Assembly: GCA_020048255.1 (NCBI GenBank)
Contig: JAIFMR010000226.1
Location: 1-12,606, forward strand
Direction of reading: 5' to 3'
Origin: Rhodoferax sp.
GTDB taxonomy: Bacteria > Pseudomonadota > Gammaproteobacteria > Burkholderiales > Burkholderiaceae_C
DNA: 12,606 nucleotides
The notes under the pieces were generated by a model that saw nothing but the letters and a program-made list of their open reading frames with translations, was not told where the DNA came from and made no database searches. The number at the start of each line of letters is the position of its first letter. Position 1 is the stretch's first letter. Shown piece by piece: positions 1-6,581 of this stretch. The translations under genes and the position numbers were made by a program.

Positions 1-197
1 CGGGTTTTATCGAGCCACTCGCTGTCACTGCTGTACTGCGGTGCATAGTGCCGGCCGTTGGGTGCAGGTTTGCGCGACCACGATGGAACGTTTTCTGCCG
101 TGTAGCGATGCACAAACGCTGCCAGTGCTTCCCGACGTAATGCGGGACTCAACTGGGGGCCATAGAGCATCTCGGCTTGTTCCATGACTTGGTTCAT
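1..197 (-). CDS. Unknown protein, 5' part only (runs off window)
   Basis: This minus-strand reading frame starts at ATG 197-195 and stays open to the window edge, giving 65 residues of an incomplete protein beginning MNQVMEQAEMLYGPQLSP. Its start overlaps the stop of the upstream gene as ATGA (197-194), the usual sign of translational coupling. A G-rich run lies about 6-11 nt before the start. The visible part is hydrophilic, with Arg, Pro and Tyr near the window edge and no signal peptide or membrane segment. I recognise no family. It is the third gene of an operon that starts at 790. Confidence 0.7.
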   Translation of the reverse strand, partial: MNQVMEQAEMLYGPQLSPALRREALAAFVHRYTAENVPSWSRKPAPNGRHYAPQYSSDSEWLDKT

Positions 198-514
198 GCC
201 TTGACCCCCCATTGCAGCGAATCGGGGTCCGGCATCAATGCCAGTGCCTCCTGGCGATGCTCGCGGTTCTGTTCGGTCTGTGCCGCTTGTGTGAGCACCT
301 GCTGGTAATGGGCGAACGCTTTAAGCTGCTCCAACTCCACCAACCGGGCCAGTTCCGCGTCAATGACTTGGATGCCATCTTGCAATGCCCGTCGTCTGGC
401 ATGCAAGGCCCCCATGCGGACGGTGTCGAACACGGGCATGTGGCAATGCGTGACCTTGGGGTACAGCGGATGCTTCGGAAACAATCGGGAATAGAGGGTC
501 GGTTTGCTGGCCAT
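194..514 (-). CDS. Unknown 106-residue helical protein
   Basis: The protein has 106 residues. Its N-terminal 40 residues are mixed and contain a His/Cys patch (VTHCHMPVF). From about residue 45 to 95 it is Ala, Gln, Glu and Leu rich, with the look of a long amphipathic helix or coiled coil (VIDAELARLVELEQLKAFAH). It starts 9 nt after the stop of the gene at 524-790 and ends in an ATGA overlap with the next gene, so the three are almost certainly one transcript. A GGAG about 12 nt before the ATG, inside the end of the previous gene, may act as ribosome binding site. No family was recognised; the operon is the main evidence that it is real. Confidence 0.7.
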   Translation of the reverse strand: MASKPTLYSRLFPKHPLYPKVTHCHMPVFDTVRMGALHARRRALQDGIQVIDAELARLVELEQLKAFAHYQQVLTQAAQTEQNREHRQEALALMPDPDSLQWGVKA

Positions 515-523
515 GGTGTGGGA

Positions 524-790
524 CTACTCCATGGACTCGCGGTCCAGTTCTTCCTCGAAGTCGATCGCGTACTGGGTGGCATCACTCAAATGGGCATCGC
601 ACCCCTGATCAATGGACAACACCAGCACCGCACCCTGCGGGTCGGTCAGTTCAACTTCGATGCTGGCTTCGCGTGATGCATGAATGGCATCCATCAATGC
701 CACAGTCAGGGTGGGGGTCAGGCGAAAGCTTTGCGGCGCGCCATCCGTTGGTGCCAGTGGTTTTATGCGGTCTGTCTCTCTTCGGTTCAT
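524..790 (-). CDS. Unknown 88-residue acidic protein, first gene of operon
   Basis: The protein has 88 residues, with a basic N-terminus (MNRRETDRIKPL) and a very acidic C-terminus (IDFEEELDRESME). Residues 22-60 look like a compact alpha/beta fold (TLTVALMDAIHAS, then IEVELTDPQGAVLVLSID). The start at 790 is backed by a strong AGGAG (minus strand, 803-799) with 8 nt spacing. A plausible sigma-70 promoter lies at 831-859. It is the first gene of a three-gene minus-strand operon with the frames at 194-514 and 1-197. I do not recognise the family; a small acidic partner or regulator would fit the shape, but that is a guess. Confidence 0.75.
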   Translation of the reverse strand: MNRRETDRIKPLAPTDGAPQSFRLTPTLTVALMDAIHASREASIEVELTDPQGAVLVLSIDQGCDAHLSDATQYAIDFEEELDRESME

Positions 791-830
791 ATGATTTGCT
801 CCTGGGGGTGAGGTATGTACAAATCAGAGT

Positions 831-859
831 ATTCCTACAAAACACAGATTGCAAGTCAA
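831..859 (-). promoter_or_regulatory. Candidate sigma-70 promoter of the 790-1 operon
   Basis: On the minus strand, a TTGACT -35 (859-854) is followed after 17 bp by AGGAAT (836-831), with TG just upstream as in an extended -10. The predicted transcript would begin about 33 nt before the ATG at 790. The -10 is a weak match, so this is a candidate only. Confidence 0.4.
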
Positions 860-885
860 CTAGGGCATATTGATGAAATAAAATC

Positions 886-922
886 AAAAAAAGACCGCAC
901 CCGTCAAAAACGGTATGCGGTC
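886..922 (-). terminator. Rho-independent terminator of the 962-1873 gene
   Basis: On the minus strand a two-part stem is seen. The outer arms GACCGCA/TGCGGTC (922-916 with 899-893) are 7 bp, and the inner arms CCGT/ACGG (913-910 with 904-901) close a 5-nt loop. Seven T residues follow at 892-886. It lies about 40 nt after the stop codon of the 962-1873 gene and separates that gene from the operon starting at 790. Confidence 0.85.
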
Positions 923-961
923 GGATGGGTGATCAGAATGTGGCTGCGAGAACCTACACGC

Positions 962-1873
962 CTAAACCAGTTCGTCAATGCTATAGGTCTGGACTTCCCC
1001 TTCGACCATTTTGTCCAACACTGCCTTGGCGGCTTCCACTTCTGTATTGTGAAGGTCAATCGCCCCTGAAACAAAGGGCCCCGCCAGCGCGTCTTGCTCC
1101 ATCAAACGCAACAAAGGAACCTTCCCAATGATGTTCGCGTCGGTGGCATGTTCCCGCAACGCCGAGTTAATGGCTTCATGGTGCGACACATCAAACGACC
1201 TCCCCGACATCACCCATCGACCGTACAACTCCGCCAGGTCTGCGGCAAATTTGAACACCCGTGGCTTGTATATCTGGCGGGTTAACTGTTCATCGAACTT
1301 GTCGGGGAACAGCATCACGGAAATCGGATGCGCGGCAAAGGCGGCTCTCTGCACTGCGACATGCATCGCGGTGATGGACTCTCCATTTTCCGCAAGCACT
1401 TTGCCGCGTCCGCGTGCAGATACGAACTCCACCGCCAAAGGTGTCGATTCGACCGCTATACAGGCCAGTTCATTGAACGGACGCACCAAATATTTCAAGA
1501 CGGTGCCATCGCGGCGCAGTGCGTTTTCAACGATGTTCTCAGAACGGGTAATCCAGCGTTGGCCCTTGCGGGGGCCGTTCTTGCCCATGTCGGTATGGGG
1601 CAGTGTTGTTAGCGTCGCGGCTTTGACTTCATCGCGTGCGTCATACACGTCTTCCACTTGAATGACATCGCTCTGCTCTTTGGCCAGTTCGGGTAGCGCA
1701 GGAAATGCATGGGCCGTGCCGGGCTCATAGCTGCGAATGACCTGCGGGGGCACATTGGAGAGGTACTGGGGGTCGGCTAACCAATAGGCACGCTCGGCAT
1801 CCTCACGCCAGAGGAGCAGGGTGGCGGCATCAGTCTCGCCGGTGCGTTCTTTGACGGTATGGTATTTGGCCAA
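962..1873 (-). CDS. Unknown 303-residue protein, TTG start
   Basis: This is a long minus-strand frame of 303 residues with no recognised domain. The start is TTG at 1873-1871 (LAKYHTVKER, with the first residue read as Met). An in-frame stop lies only four codons upstream, and AAAGAG sits at a suitable distance, so TTG is preferred to any later start. The N-terminal third is rich in Glu, Asp, Pro and Tyr. A middle basic segment (MGKNGPRKGQRWITRSE) leads into alternating beta and helix through residue 230, and the end is acidic (VEGEVQTYSIDELV). There is no signal peptide or membrane segment. The gene is alone on its strand and is followed by a clear terminator at 886-922. Its function cannot be inferred. 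Confidence 0.8.
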   Translation of the reverse strand: MAKYHTVKERTGETDAATLLLWREDAERAYWLADPQYLSNVPPQVIRSYEPGTAHAFPALPELAKEQSDVIQVEDVYDARDEVKAATLTTLPHTDMGKNGPRKGQRWITRSENIVENALRRDGTVLKYLVRPFNELACIAVESTPLAVEFVSARGRGKVLAENGESITAMHVAVQRAAFAAHPISVMLFPDKFDEQLTRQIYKPRVFKFAADLAELYGRWVMSGRSFDVSHHEAINSALREHATDANIIGKVPLLRLMEQDALAGPFVSGAIDLHNTEVEAAKAVLDKMVEGEVQTYSIDELV

Positions 1874-1964
1874 GATGCTCTTTCAAATAAAAATTCGATT
1901 CGCGCAAGTCTAATGCAAAACGCCAGTTATTAGAAGTCAAGAAGCTGCATTTTGTACTGAGCGA

Positions 1965-2141
1965 TCACAAAACGGTTGCGCGTCGGATTTCCCGGCGTGT
2001 GGCAGGTGTCGGTGCATGACTGGGACCGGCGGTCAACACACGGGTATCGAGTCCGGCGATGCGGCAGTAGGCCAATAGAGCCCAGCAGGTGGCCAGTGCC
2101 AGGTTCTGTACGGTGGTTTTGGTGCGCGTTGAAAAGTGCAT
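1965..2141 (-). CDS. Small hydrophobic protein, 58 residues
   Basis: The frame starts at ATG 2141-2139 with a good AAGGA about 8 nt upstream and encodes 58 residues. A short basic N-terminus (MHFSTRTKTT) is followed by a hydrophobic stretch at about residues 11-30 (LALATCWALLAYCRIAG) and a basic, Pro/Ala/Arg-rich tail. This resembles a single-pass membrane peptide or an uncleaved signal anchor. The Cys residues do not sit in a convincing lipobox, because Tyr or Thr occupies the -1 position. A longer frame upstream lacks a ribosome binding site. No terminator was seen. A small secreted or membrane protein, or a type I toxin-like peptide, would both fit. Confidence 0.45.
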   Translation of the reverse strand: MHFSTRTKTTVQNLALATCWALLAYCRIAGLDTRVLTAGPSHAPTPATRREIRRATVL

Positions 2142-2260
2142 GTTGTCGTTCCTTCGCAAGCACAGGAACGAAACAGACACGCAAGCGACCCAACACCAGC
2201 GCCCAATGGATGCAATTCACTTCGACCCGAACTGCACACGGCGTGAACTGTCGGAACGAT

Positions 2261-2421
2261 GGGCGGGCCATGTGCCGGGAAGAAGCACCGCGCGGGTGCC
2301 CTCCAAGAGAAAAGGACCCGCTCGGAGTCCATGTTCGGGGTCACCAACCGGGTGATGGGGAGTCATCGCAGTGAAGACGACCTACACCCGCATGGTGCAG
2401 CCGGATGCCGGGAAGTCTCCC
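2261..2421. repeat. Dispersed repeat, copy A (3' flank of cassette family)
   Basis: This stretch is similar to 4849-5017 in the same orientation. Shared blocks in order are GGGCGGGCC, a small GC hairpin, an A-rich run, the GGACCC/GGAGTCC hairpin, TGTTC(G/T)GGG, GTCACC, GACCTA(C/T)ACCCGCA and ATGCCGGG. In copy B this is the end of the gene at 4978-5982 plus its terminator. Copy A lacks an intact gene, so it marks an old duplication or deletion. Confidence 0.65.
2303..2330 (-). terminator. Terminator hairpin left behind by a decayed paralogue
   Basis: On the minus strand, GGACTCC (2330-2324) pairs with GGGTCC (2319-2314), including one G-T pair, and is followed by TTTTCTC. It is almost identical to the terminator at 4890-4917 and sits at the same place after the stop of the gene remnant at 2382-2490. 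Confidence 0.6.
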
Positions 2422-2490
2422 AGAATCCGGCCCGCAGTGGGAGGGCTTTGGGTGGGCTCCTTCACCAAGGAATGATCTTTCGTTTCATCC
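2382..2490 (-). pseudogene. 3' remnant of a fourth cassette-family gene
   Basis: The minus-strand frame ending at TAG 2384-2382 finishes with LGDFPASGCTMRV. This matches the end of the protein at 4978-5982 (VGDYPAYSYSVRV) in spacing and codon position, and the DNA on both sides of the stop is also similar. The frame is open only back to a stop at 2597-2595 and has no usable start. Upstream of about 2490 the similarity is lost. It therefore appears to be the tail of a deleted paralogue that still carries its terminator. The match is short, so the assignment is moderate. Confidence 0.5.
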
Positions 2491-2750
2491 CACGGATGAT
2501 GCACCCGGTCATCCACTGGGTTTAAGCCACGGCGCGTATAGCGACGACGGGGCTTATAACCCCTTGAAAATAGAAACTCTTGGAAGTTTCTTATTCAAGT
2601 CTTAGAGCAACTTTCCCATCCCTTGGAAACCCGCACCAGCATTGGGTTTGCGGCTTTCTGCAAAATCCGTCATAGCGGCTTGATTTCCGTGGCAGCGGAT
2701 GCCACCGCCGTGAAAGCGGCTTACGCAGCCGTTCCGACGACGATGACTAC
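2491..2750. other. Gene-free, hairpin-rich interval
   Basis: I see no gene here. The stretch holds several inverted repeats: TAAGCC/GGCTTA (2523-2528 and 2551-2556), GGGG/CCCC (2549-2552 and 2560-2563), a nested 37-nt hairpin (2563-2599) and GTGGCA/TGCCAC (2689-2694 and 2700-2705). No strong T tract follows any of them on the minus strand, so a standard terminator for the gene at 2751-4661 is not obvious. The plus-strand open frame at 2623-2889 has no supporting start signal and runs into the minus-strand gene. Confidence 0.5.
2563..2599. repeat. Nested 37-nt imperfect palindrome
   Basis: Outer arms CTTGAA (2563-2568) and TTCAAG (2594-2599) enclose inner arms AGAAACT (2572-2578) and AGTTTCT (2585-2591) around a 6-nt loop. 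On the minus strand ATTTTC follows the inner stem, so it may act as a weak terminator for the gene at 2751-4661. It could instead be the end of a small mobile element. Confidence 0.5.
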
Positions 2751-4661
2751 CTATGCCTGGATGGTGAAGACAGTAGCGTTGCTTTCCGCAGGGAACGCAA
2801 CGCCTACCGGCTCGGACGTGTCAGTAAAGTCAAAACCGGCAGCTACTGCCATGGCATCCGTCATGGGCTCGGTATTGACATGGTGGTAGAAGGACTTCAA
2901 CGCTTCCAGTGGACCGGTGCTCATCTGCATGTGGACATCAAACAGCTCCTTGCTGATGCCAAACCGCTTTTGCAATTGAGCCCAGCTTACGTTCACCGTC
3001 TTCCAGAAGATAGGTGGCAGGTTGATTTCAAGGTCAGAATTTTCGTCGACACCGGCGATTTCAAAATCAGATGAACTTGTACCACCGGCAGTCAGGTCGT
3101 ATTCCAGCCCACGCGGCCCTGCCCGCAAACGCATGCCGATATACACCTCGTTCAAGCCATAGCTGTGCTCACCCGGAACTTCGGATTCATGTGGTGAACT
3201 CGGCTGCACCAGAAAGGACTCCAAGGCACTGAGTTTGGAGTGGGTCGCAGCACCAGCCACATACATCTGAGTCAGCAGCTCCAACTCAAGGGTACAAAAA
3301 CATTCGACCACATCGTAATGGTCAACGGTCAGATCCCACGAATTATCAAAGTCTTCATCGTCACCGTCCTCATTCCATGCATTGTGCAAAGCGATCACTG
3401 AATCGGGGTCCAAATCCTTGCCGCTCCACGCCATGTACCGCCTTCTGGCTGCCAACATGGGATACAGGGCCTCCAGCGCATCCCAGAAATTGGCCGCTAC
3501 TTCTTCCAGAGACTCCTGTGAAACATCCTCCAATTCAATCCGCTCACAAAACTGCATCGAAAAAGGTTTGCCCCCGTAGGACAGCCAAATTTTTGCATGC
3601 TGGTCGGTCTCACGGACTGAGGCTTTGAGGCCATAAGTTGCCAAATCCGCCAACTCATCCTCGTACTGCTCCCGGAACCACCGGTTGTACTTGCTGATCT
3701 TGCAGCTGTCGACCAGTTTTGGCTGAACAACACGAAGAGCATTACCCAGTTTGAAGTCCGCTGCCAGTGATTCAAGGTCCTTGCCACTGTCGAGCTGCAA
3801 CTGAGCCATGCATGCCTTCAACACATCCAGCGGGTCATCCGAACACGATGCGTGTGCGTCGTACAGAGCCCGGTCGATATTGAACGCCTCCTTGACATCA
3901 GACCAGGAGAGAGTCAGATAACCTTCCTTGATTCCAGGCCAAAAGAATGCGATTCGGCCATCAAACCCACACCGCGTGCAATATTGGTAGATTTCCGGGC
4001 CTGGTTGATCTTTGTAAGCTGGAATAATTTTGAATCCCGTGCCATTGCATTCAATAGATAAAAACCAAATGCCTTCATTCAATGAGTGGCAATGACTGAT
4101 TTGTGTCATTGGAGCAATCGGCGTTGAAGCTTGAGTCAGAAACGCAGCAAGCATGCTTTTTGGCGAATGACAAATTGTTGCCCCTGCGTACATTGCTTCC
4201 ATCGCCTTCAAAGCCTCGGACGAGAATTCCAGGAAACAATCATGGCTGTTGTTCTCCGAAACCCAAAATCCATCAAATTCGGCATCAAAACCGACATCCT
4301 CAGGTCTGAGGCTTCCAAGACTGTTCATCAATGTCTCCAACGATGAATAATCAAGCTCTTCGCCACTCATTGCCATATAAGTATTGCGTAATTCAAGCAT
4401 TGGATACAGACGAGGCAATGCAGCAAAGAAACGGGTTGCCAACACATCGATAGATTCATTCGAAAAGTTTTCCGATTCCATTTCGATGGCAAATTGCAAA
4501 TTAAACTTCCAATTTCTAGAATCATCAGAATAGGTCAAACGAATCATTGCAGATTCATTGGTATGTTTAATAGTCGCTTTTAACTTGTATTTCTCAAGAA
4601 CCCTCAATGATTCGGCATATTTTTTATGAAAATATTCGTTCGCCTTGTGAAATGTTGCCAC
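2751..4661 (-). CDS. Two-unit fusion protein of an unrecognised cassette family
   Basis: The protein has 636 residues built from two copies of one unit of about 314 residues. Unit 1 (about 1-315) carries LYPMLELRNTYMAMSG at 85-100 and unit 2 (about 322-636) carries LYPMLAARRRYMAWSG at 399-414. Each unit also has a middle helix (MEAMYAGA / LTQMYVAGA) and a C-terminal block (LSWSDVKEAFNI / VSWAQLQKRFGI, followed by PLDVLKA / PLEALKS). The start is GTG at 4661 with a perfect AAGGAG 8 nt upstream; a consensus promoter lies at 4689-4716. No signal peptide, membrane segment or known catalytic motif is visible. The protein is acidic. A CTRCG pair in unit 1 is not repeated in unit 2. A single-unit relative lies next to it at 4978-5982. 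I do not recognise the family and assign no function. Confidence 0.9.
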   Translation of the reverse strand: MATFHKANEYFHKKYAESLRVLEKYKLKATIKHTNESAMIRLTYSDDSRNWKFNLQFAIEMESENFSNESIDVLATRFFAALPRLYPMLELRNTYMAMSGEELDYSSLETLMNSLGSLRPEDVGFDAEFDGFWVSENNSHDCFLEFSSEALKAMEAMYAGATICHSPKSMLAAFLTQASTPIAPMTQISHCHSLNEGIWFLSIECNGTGFKIIPAYKDQPGPEIYQYCTRCGFDGRIAFFWPGIKEGYLTLSWSDVKEAFNIDRALYDAHASCSDDPLDVLKACMAQLQLDSGKDLESLAADFKLGNALRVVQPKLVDSCKISKYNRWFREQYEDELADLATYGLKASVRETDQHAKIWLSYGGKPFSMQFCERIELEDVSQESLEEVAANFWDALEALYPMLAARRRYMAWSGKDLDPDSVIALHNAWNEDGDDEDFDNSWDLTVDHYDVVECFCTLELELLTQMYVAGAATHSKLSALESFLVQPSSPHESEVPGEHSYGLNEVYIGMRLRAGPRGLEYDLTAGGTSSSDFEIAGVDENSDLEINLPPIFWKTVNVSWAQLQKRFGISKELFDVHMQMSTGPLEALKSFYHHVNTEPMTDAMAVAAGFDFTDTSEPVGVAFPAESNATVFTIQA

Positions 4662-4688
4662 TTTGTTAACTCCTTGTTATGAGTCGTA

Positions 4689-4716
4689 ATTATACGCTTT
4701 ATCATATAATTGTCAA
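4689..4716 (-). promoter_or_regulatory. Consensus sigma-70 promoter P1 (gene 2751-4661)
   Basis: On the minus strand a perfect TTGACA (4716-4711) is followed after 16 bp by a perfect TATAAT (4694-4689). The leader then runs through CATAACAAGGAG, which is identical in all three cassettes, to the GTG start. Such a close match predicts strong transcription unless repressed. Confidence 0.85.
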
Positions 4717-4725
4717 TAGACAATT
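4708..4725. promoter_or_regulatory. Operator-like inverted repeat over the P1 -35
   Basis: AATTGTC (4708-4714) and GACAATT (4719-4725) form a perfect 7-bp inverted repeat with a 4-nt spacer, covering the -35 box of P1. The equivalent positions of P2 and P3 do not form it. A repressor site is a reasonable guess. Confidence 0.4.
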
Positions 4726-4848
4726 GATATTTTATTCGAATATTTATTTCTAACATTCAATTATCTAAAAGCTGGAATTTATTCGGCACAAGCGGCGTGA
4801 ATAGGTCGCTAACCATCGGTTACGGTTACGTTGGAAATGCGTGTCCAC

Positions 4849-5017
4849 GGGCGGGCCTTGCGCGAGATGGTGGCGCACGCAGCGTGCCCCCAAAAGAAAA
4901 GGACCCGCTCGGAGTCCTTGTTCTGGGTGTCACCTCCACCAAGTGGCGGGTAGTGACCATGTCGTAGTGGTGGTGACCTATACCCGCACGGAGTAGCTGT
5001 ATGCCGGGTAGTCGCCC
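4849..5017. repeat. Dispersed repeat, copy B (end of gene 4978-5982 and its terminator)
   Basis: This is the counterpart of the repeat at 2261-2421. It covers the last codons of the 4978-5982 gene, the terminator and a GC hairpin (GCACG/CGTGC at about 4873-4885). The second hairpin is present in both copies although its sequence differs (GCACC/GGTGC in copy A), which suggests the structure is kept. Confidence 0.65.
4890..4917 (-). terminator. Rho-independent terminator of gene 4978-5982
   Basis: On the minus strand GGACTCC (4917-4911) pairs with GGGTCC (4906-4901), including one G-T pair, and is followed by TTTTCTTTTG. It lies about 60 nt after the stop codon. Confidence 0.75.
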
Positions 5018-5982
5018 ACCTTGCCCGACCGCAGTCCGAAGAAGTCACCCAGTTTGAACCCCGATGATGCTGGTTTTGCGGCTGGCCCCGCTGACTGAGC
5101 CTCTGTGTAGCAGGCTTTGAGGGTTGCGAGGGGATCAACCTTGGGGCGAAGGCGTGACATGAACACGGACTTCGAAATACCAAAAGTCGTTTGGAGCTTC
5201 GCCCAGGTCATGGGCACGCCAGGCTTGTTGTTCCCAAACCATTTGAACAGCAAACGGAAGTTCTCCTGGGACCATGTAGCAACCTTGACGTCAGAGCCCG
5301 CGATTGGACCGTTGTACATCATTGCAACGCCAATGTCGTTGCCAGTCACATTGGTGCCTAGCAGCCACATGGAGCCCTTCAAACGGTAGATATGCAATCC
5401 CGCAGCCATGACTTGGACAAGGACGGATTCCCGTGTGAGGAAGGCTTTCACAAAGCTTTCGTGTGACTGAGAGATGGCAGCCCCCAAGTACATTTCTCGC
5501 ATGATGGAGATTTCCCGAGTGTTGAACGGCACAATGAAATCAAGCTCTTCAACCACCATATCCCAATGCTCGCCATAGGCATTGGTGGAGTCTTCCGCCA
5601 AAGAATCACCGTCGAATTCAACGGGATGGCCCTTATCCCCCATTCCATCCCAGTGGGAATGAATGGAGACAAGAGAATGGATGGGCAGGTCCTTTCCGCT
5701 AGCGTCCAGGTAATTCTTGCGTTCTTTCAAAGCAGGATACAACTCAGGCAAAGTAGCAAAGAACGCATCTGCCAATTCGGCAAGAGTCGATTCATTCGCC
5801 TCATCACACCAAACAGATTTGCTAAATTTCAGAATAAATGGGACACCCTTCCAGAACATCACAATGGATGATTGATGACCATCGCTTTGAATGCTGGCAT
5901 TCAGGTCCAATTTACTGAGATCACTCAACTGGGTCGCATAATTCTGCTGAAACCAATTGTCATTTTTATCCAATGTTGCCAT
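4978..5982 (-). CDS. Single-unit member of the cassette family, 334 residues
   Basis: This protein corresponds to one unit of the 636-residue neighbour. It starts MATLDKNDNWFQQNYATQL and carries ELYPALKERKNYLDASGKDL near residue 85. It also has a middle helix (MREMYLGAA) and the C-terminal block MTWAKLQTTFGISK followed by DPLATLKACY. The last 35 residues form a Gly, Ala and Ser-rich tail ending YSYSVRV. The ATG at 5982 has AAGGAG 7 nt upstream (minus strand, 5995-5990), and a strong promoter lies at 6009-6036. The gene has its own terminator at 4890-4917, so it is a self-contained transcription unit. No signal peptide, membrane span or known active site is seen. The tail is also found in the decayed copy at 2382-2490. 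Function unknown. Confidence 0.9.
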   Translation of the reverse strand: MATLDKNDNWFQQNYATQLSDLSKLDLNASIQSDGHQSSIVMFWKGVPFILKFSKSVWCDEANESTLAELADAFFATLPELYPALKERKNYLDASGKDLPIHSLVSIHSHWDGMGDKGHPVEFDGDSLAEDSTNAYGEHWDMVVEELDFIVPFNTREISIMREMYLGAAISQSHESFVKAFLTRESVLVQVMAAGLHIYRLKGSMWLLGTNVTGNDIGVAMMYNGPIAGSDVKVATWSQENFRLLFKWFGNNKPGVPMTWAKLQTTFGISKSVFMSRLRPKVDPLATLKACYTEAQSAGPAAKPASSGFKLGDFFGLRSGKVGDYPAYSYSVRV

Positions 5983-6008
5983 GTTGTTGCTCCTTGTTAT
6001 GAGTTCTA

Positions 6009-6036
6009 ATTATACTCTTTATTATATAGAAGTCAA
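6009..6036 (-). promoter_or_regulatory. Sigma-70 promoter P2 (gene 4978-5982)
   Basis: On the minus strand TTGACT (6036-6031) is followed after 16 bp by TATAAT (6014-6009). The flanks CTATTGAC and CATAACAAGGAG are identical to those of P1 and P3. Confidence 0.85.
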
Positions 6037-6134
6037 TAGCATGCAATGGATTTATTCATGAATTTCAATATTTTTTATTCGATTTTCACGCCGACAAACT
6101 GACTTCATTTTTCAGCACGAAATACGCAACCGAT

Positions 6135-6163
6135 AAAAAAGGACTCACAAGGAGTCCATTTTT
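6135..6163. terminator. Bidirectional-looking terminator after gene 6163-6555
   Basis: GGACTC (6141-6146) and GAGTCC (6152-6157) form a 6-bp stem with a 5-nt loop. Six T residues follow on the minus strand (6140-6135) and an ATTTTTTATT run follows on the plus strand. The stem uses the same GGACTC/GAGTCC design as the terminators at 2314-2330 and 4901-4917. It begins directly after the stop codon of the short paralogue. Confidence 0.85.
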
Positions 6164-6555
6164 TATTGAAAGATTGATTGACCATGTCGCCTTTGTTCTG
6201 GAGTCTTCTGGGAATACGTAGTATCAATGTGAATTCCCCATCTCTCCTTTTGAAGAGAATGATGAGCACCGAATTCCGAATCAGGATCATCGCCTCTTAA
6301 ATCGTGATCTAATGATGGCAATGCCGCGAAGAATTTTGGACTGAATGCAGCGAGTTTTTCTGTTGACATACCTTCAACAGGCAACATTGCCCAAAGGATT
6401 CTCGAAAAAGGCTCATCTTTTTCTTGCTTCACTAAAAAATAAACGTCGGTCTCATCGCAGTGGATTTGAAACTTCAACTTTAGCTCATTGAACTTTCTCA
6501 ATTGAATTGCGTACTTTTTTTGGAACCATCTGTCGTAATTTAGTAATTTTGCCAT
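6163..6555 (-). CDS. Short, truncated member of the cassette family, 130 residues
   Basis: Residues 1-85 match the start of the family unit: YDRWFQKKYAIQLRKFNELKLKFQI parallels the N-terminus of both larger proteins, and LAAFSPKFFAALPSL matches the segment just before the LYPML motif. After residue 85 the similarity fades. The frame then ends in a polar tail (PEQRRHGQSIFQ), so the middle and C-terminal blocks are absent. The start ATG at 6555, AAGGAG 7 nt upstream, promoter and terminator are all intact, which argues against simple decay. The gene is more AT-rich than its relatives. It may be a degenerating copy or a short form that acts on the full-length proteins; the sequence alone cannot decide. 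Confidence 0.75.
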   Translation of the reverse strand: MAKLLNYDRWFQKKYAIQLRKFNELKLKFQIHCDETDVYFLVKQEKDEPFSRILWAMLPVEGMSTEKLAAFSPKFFAALPSLDHDLRGDDPDSEFGAHHSLQKERWGIHIDTTYSQKTPEQRRHGQSIFQ

Positions 6556-6581
6556 AGTGTTGCTCCTTGTTATGAATAAGG

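Noticed and set aside
212..676. Plus-strand frame of 154 residues
   Set aside because: It is antisense to two overlapping-operon genes (194-514 and 524-790) that have better start signals and packing.
1128..1661. Plus-strand frame of 177 residues
   Set aside because: It is the shadow of the minus-strand gene at 962-1873, with Ser/Thr-rich low-information sequence and no start signal.
2623..2889. Plus-strand Ala/Thr-rich frame of 88 residues
   Set aside because: It has a non-ATG start and no ribosome binding site, and it overlaps the C-terminus of the fusion gene on the other strand.
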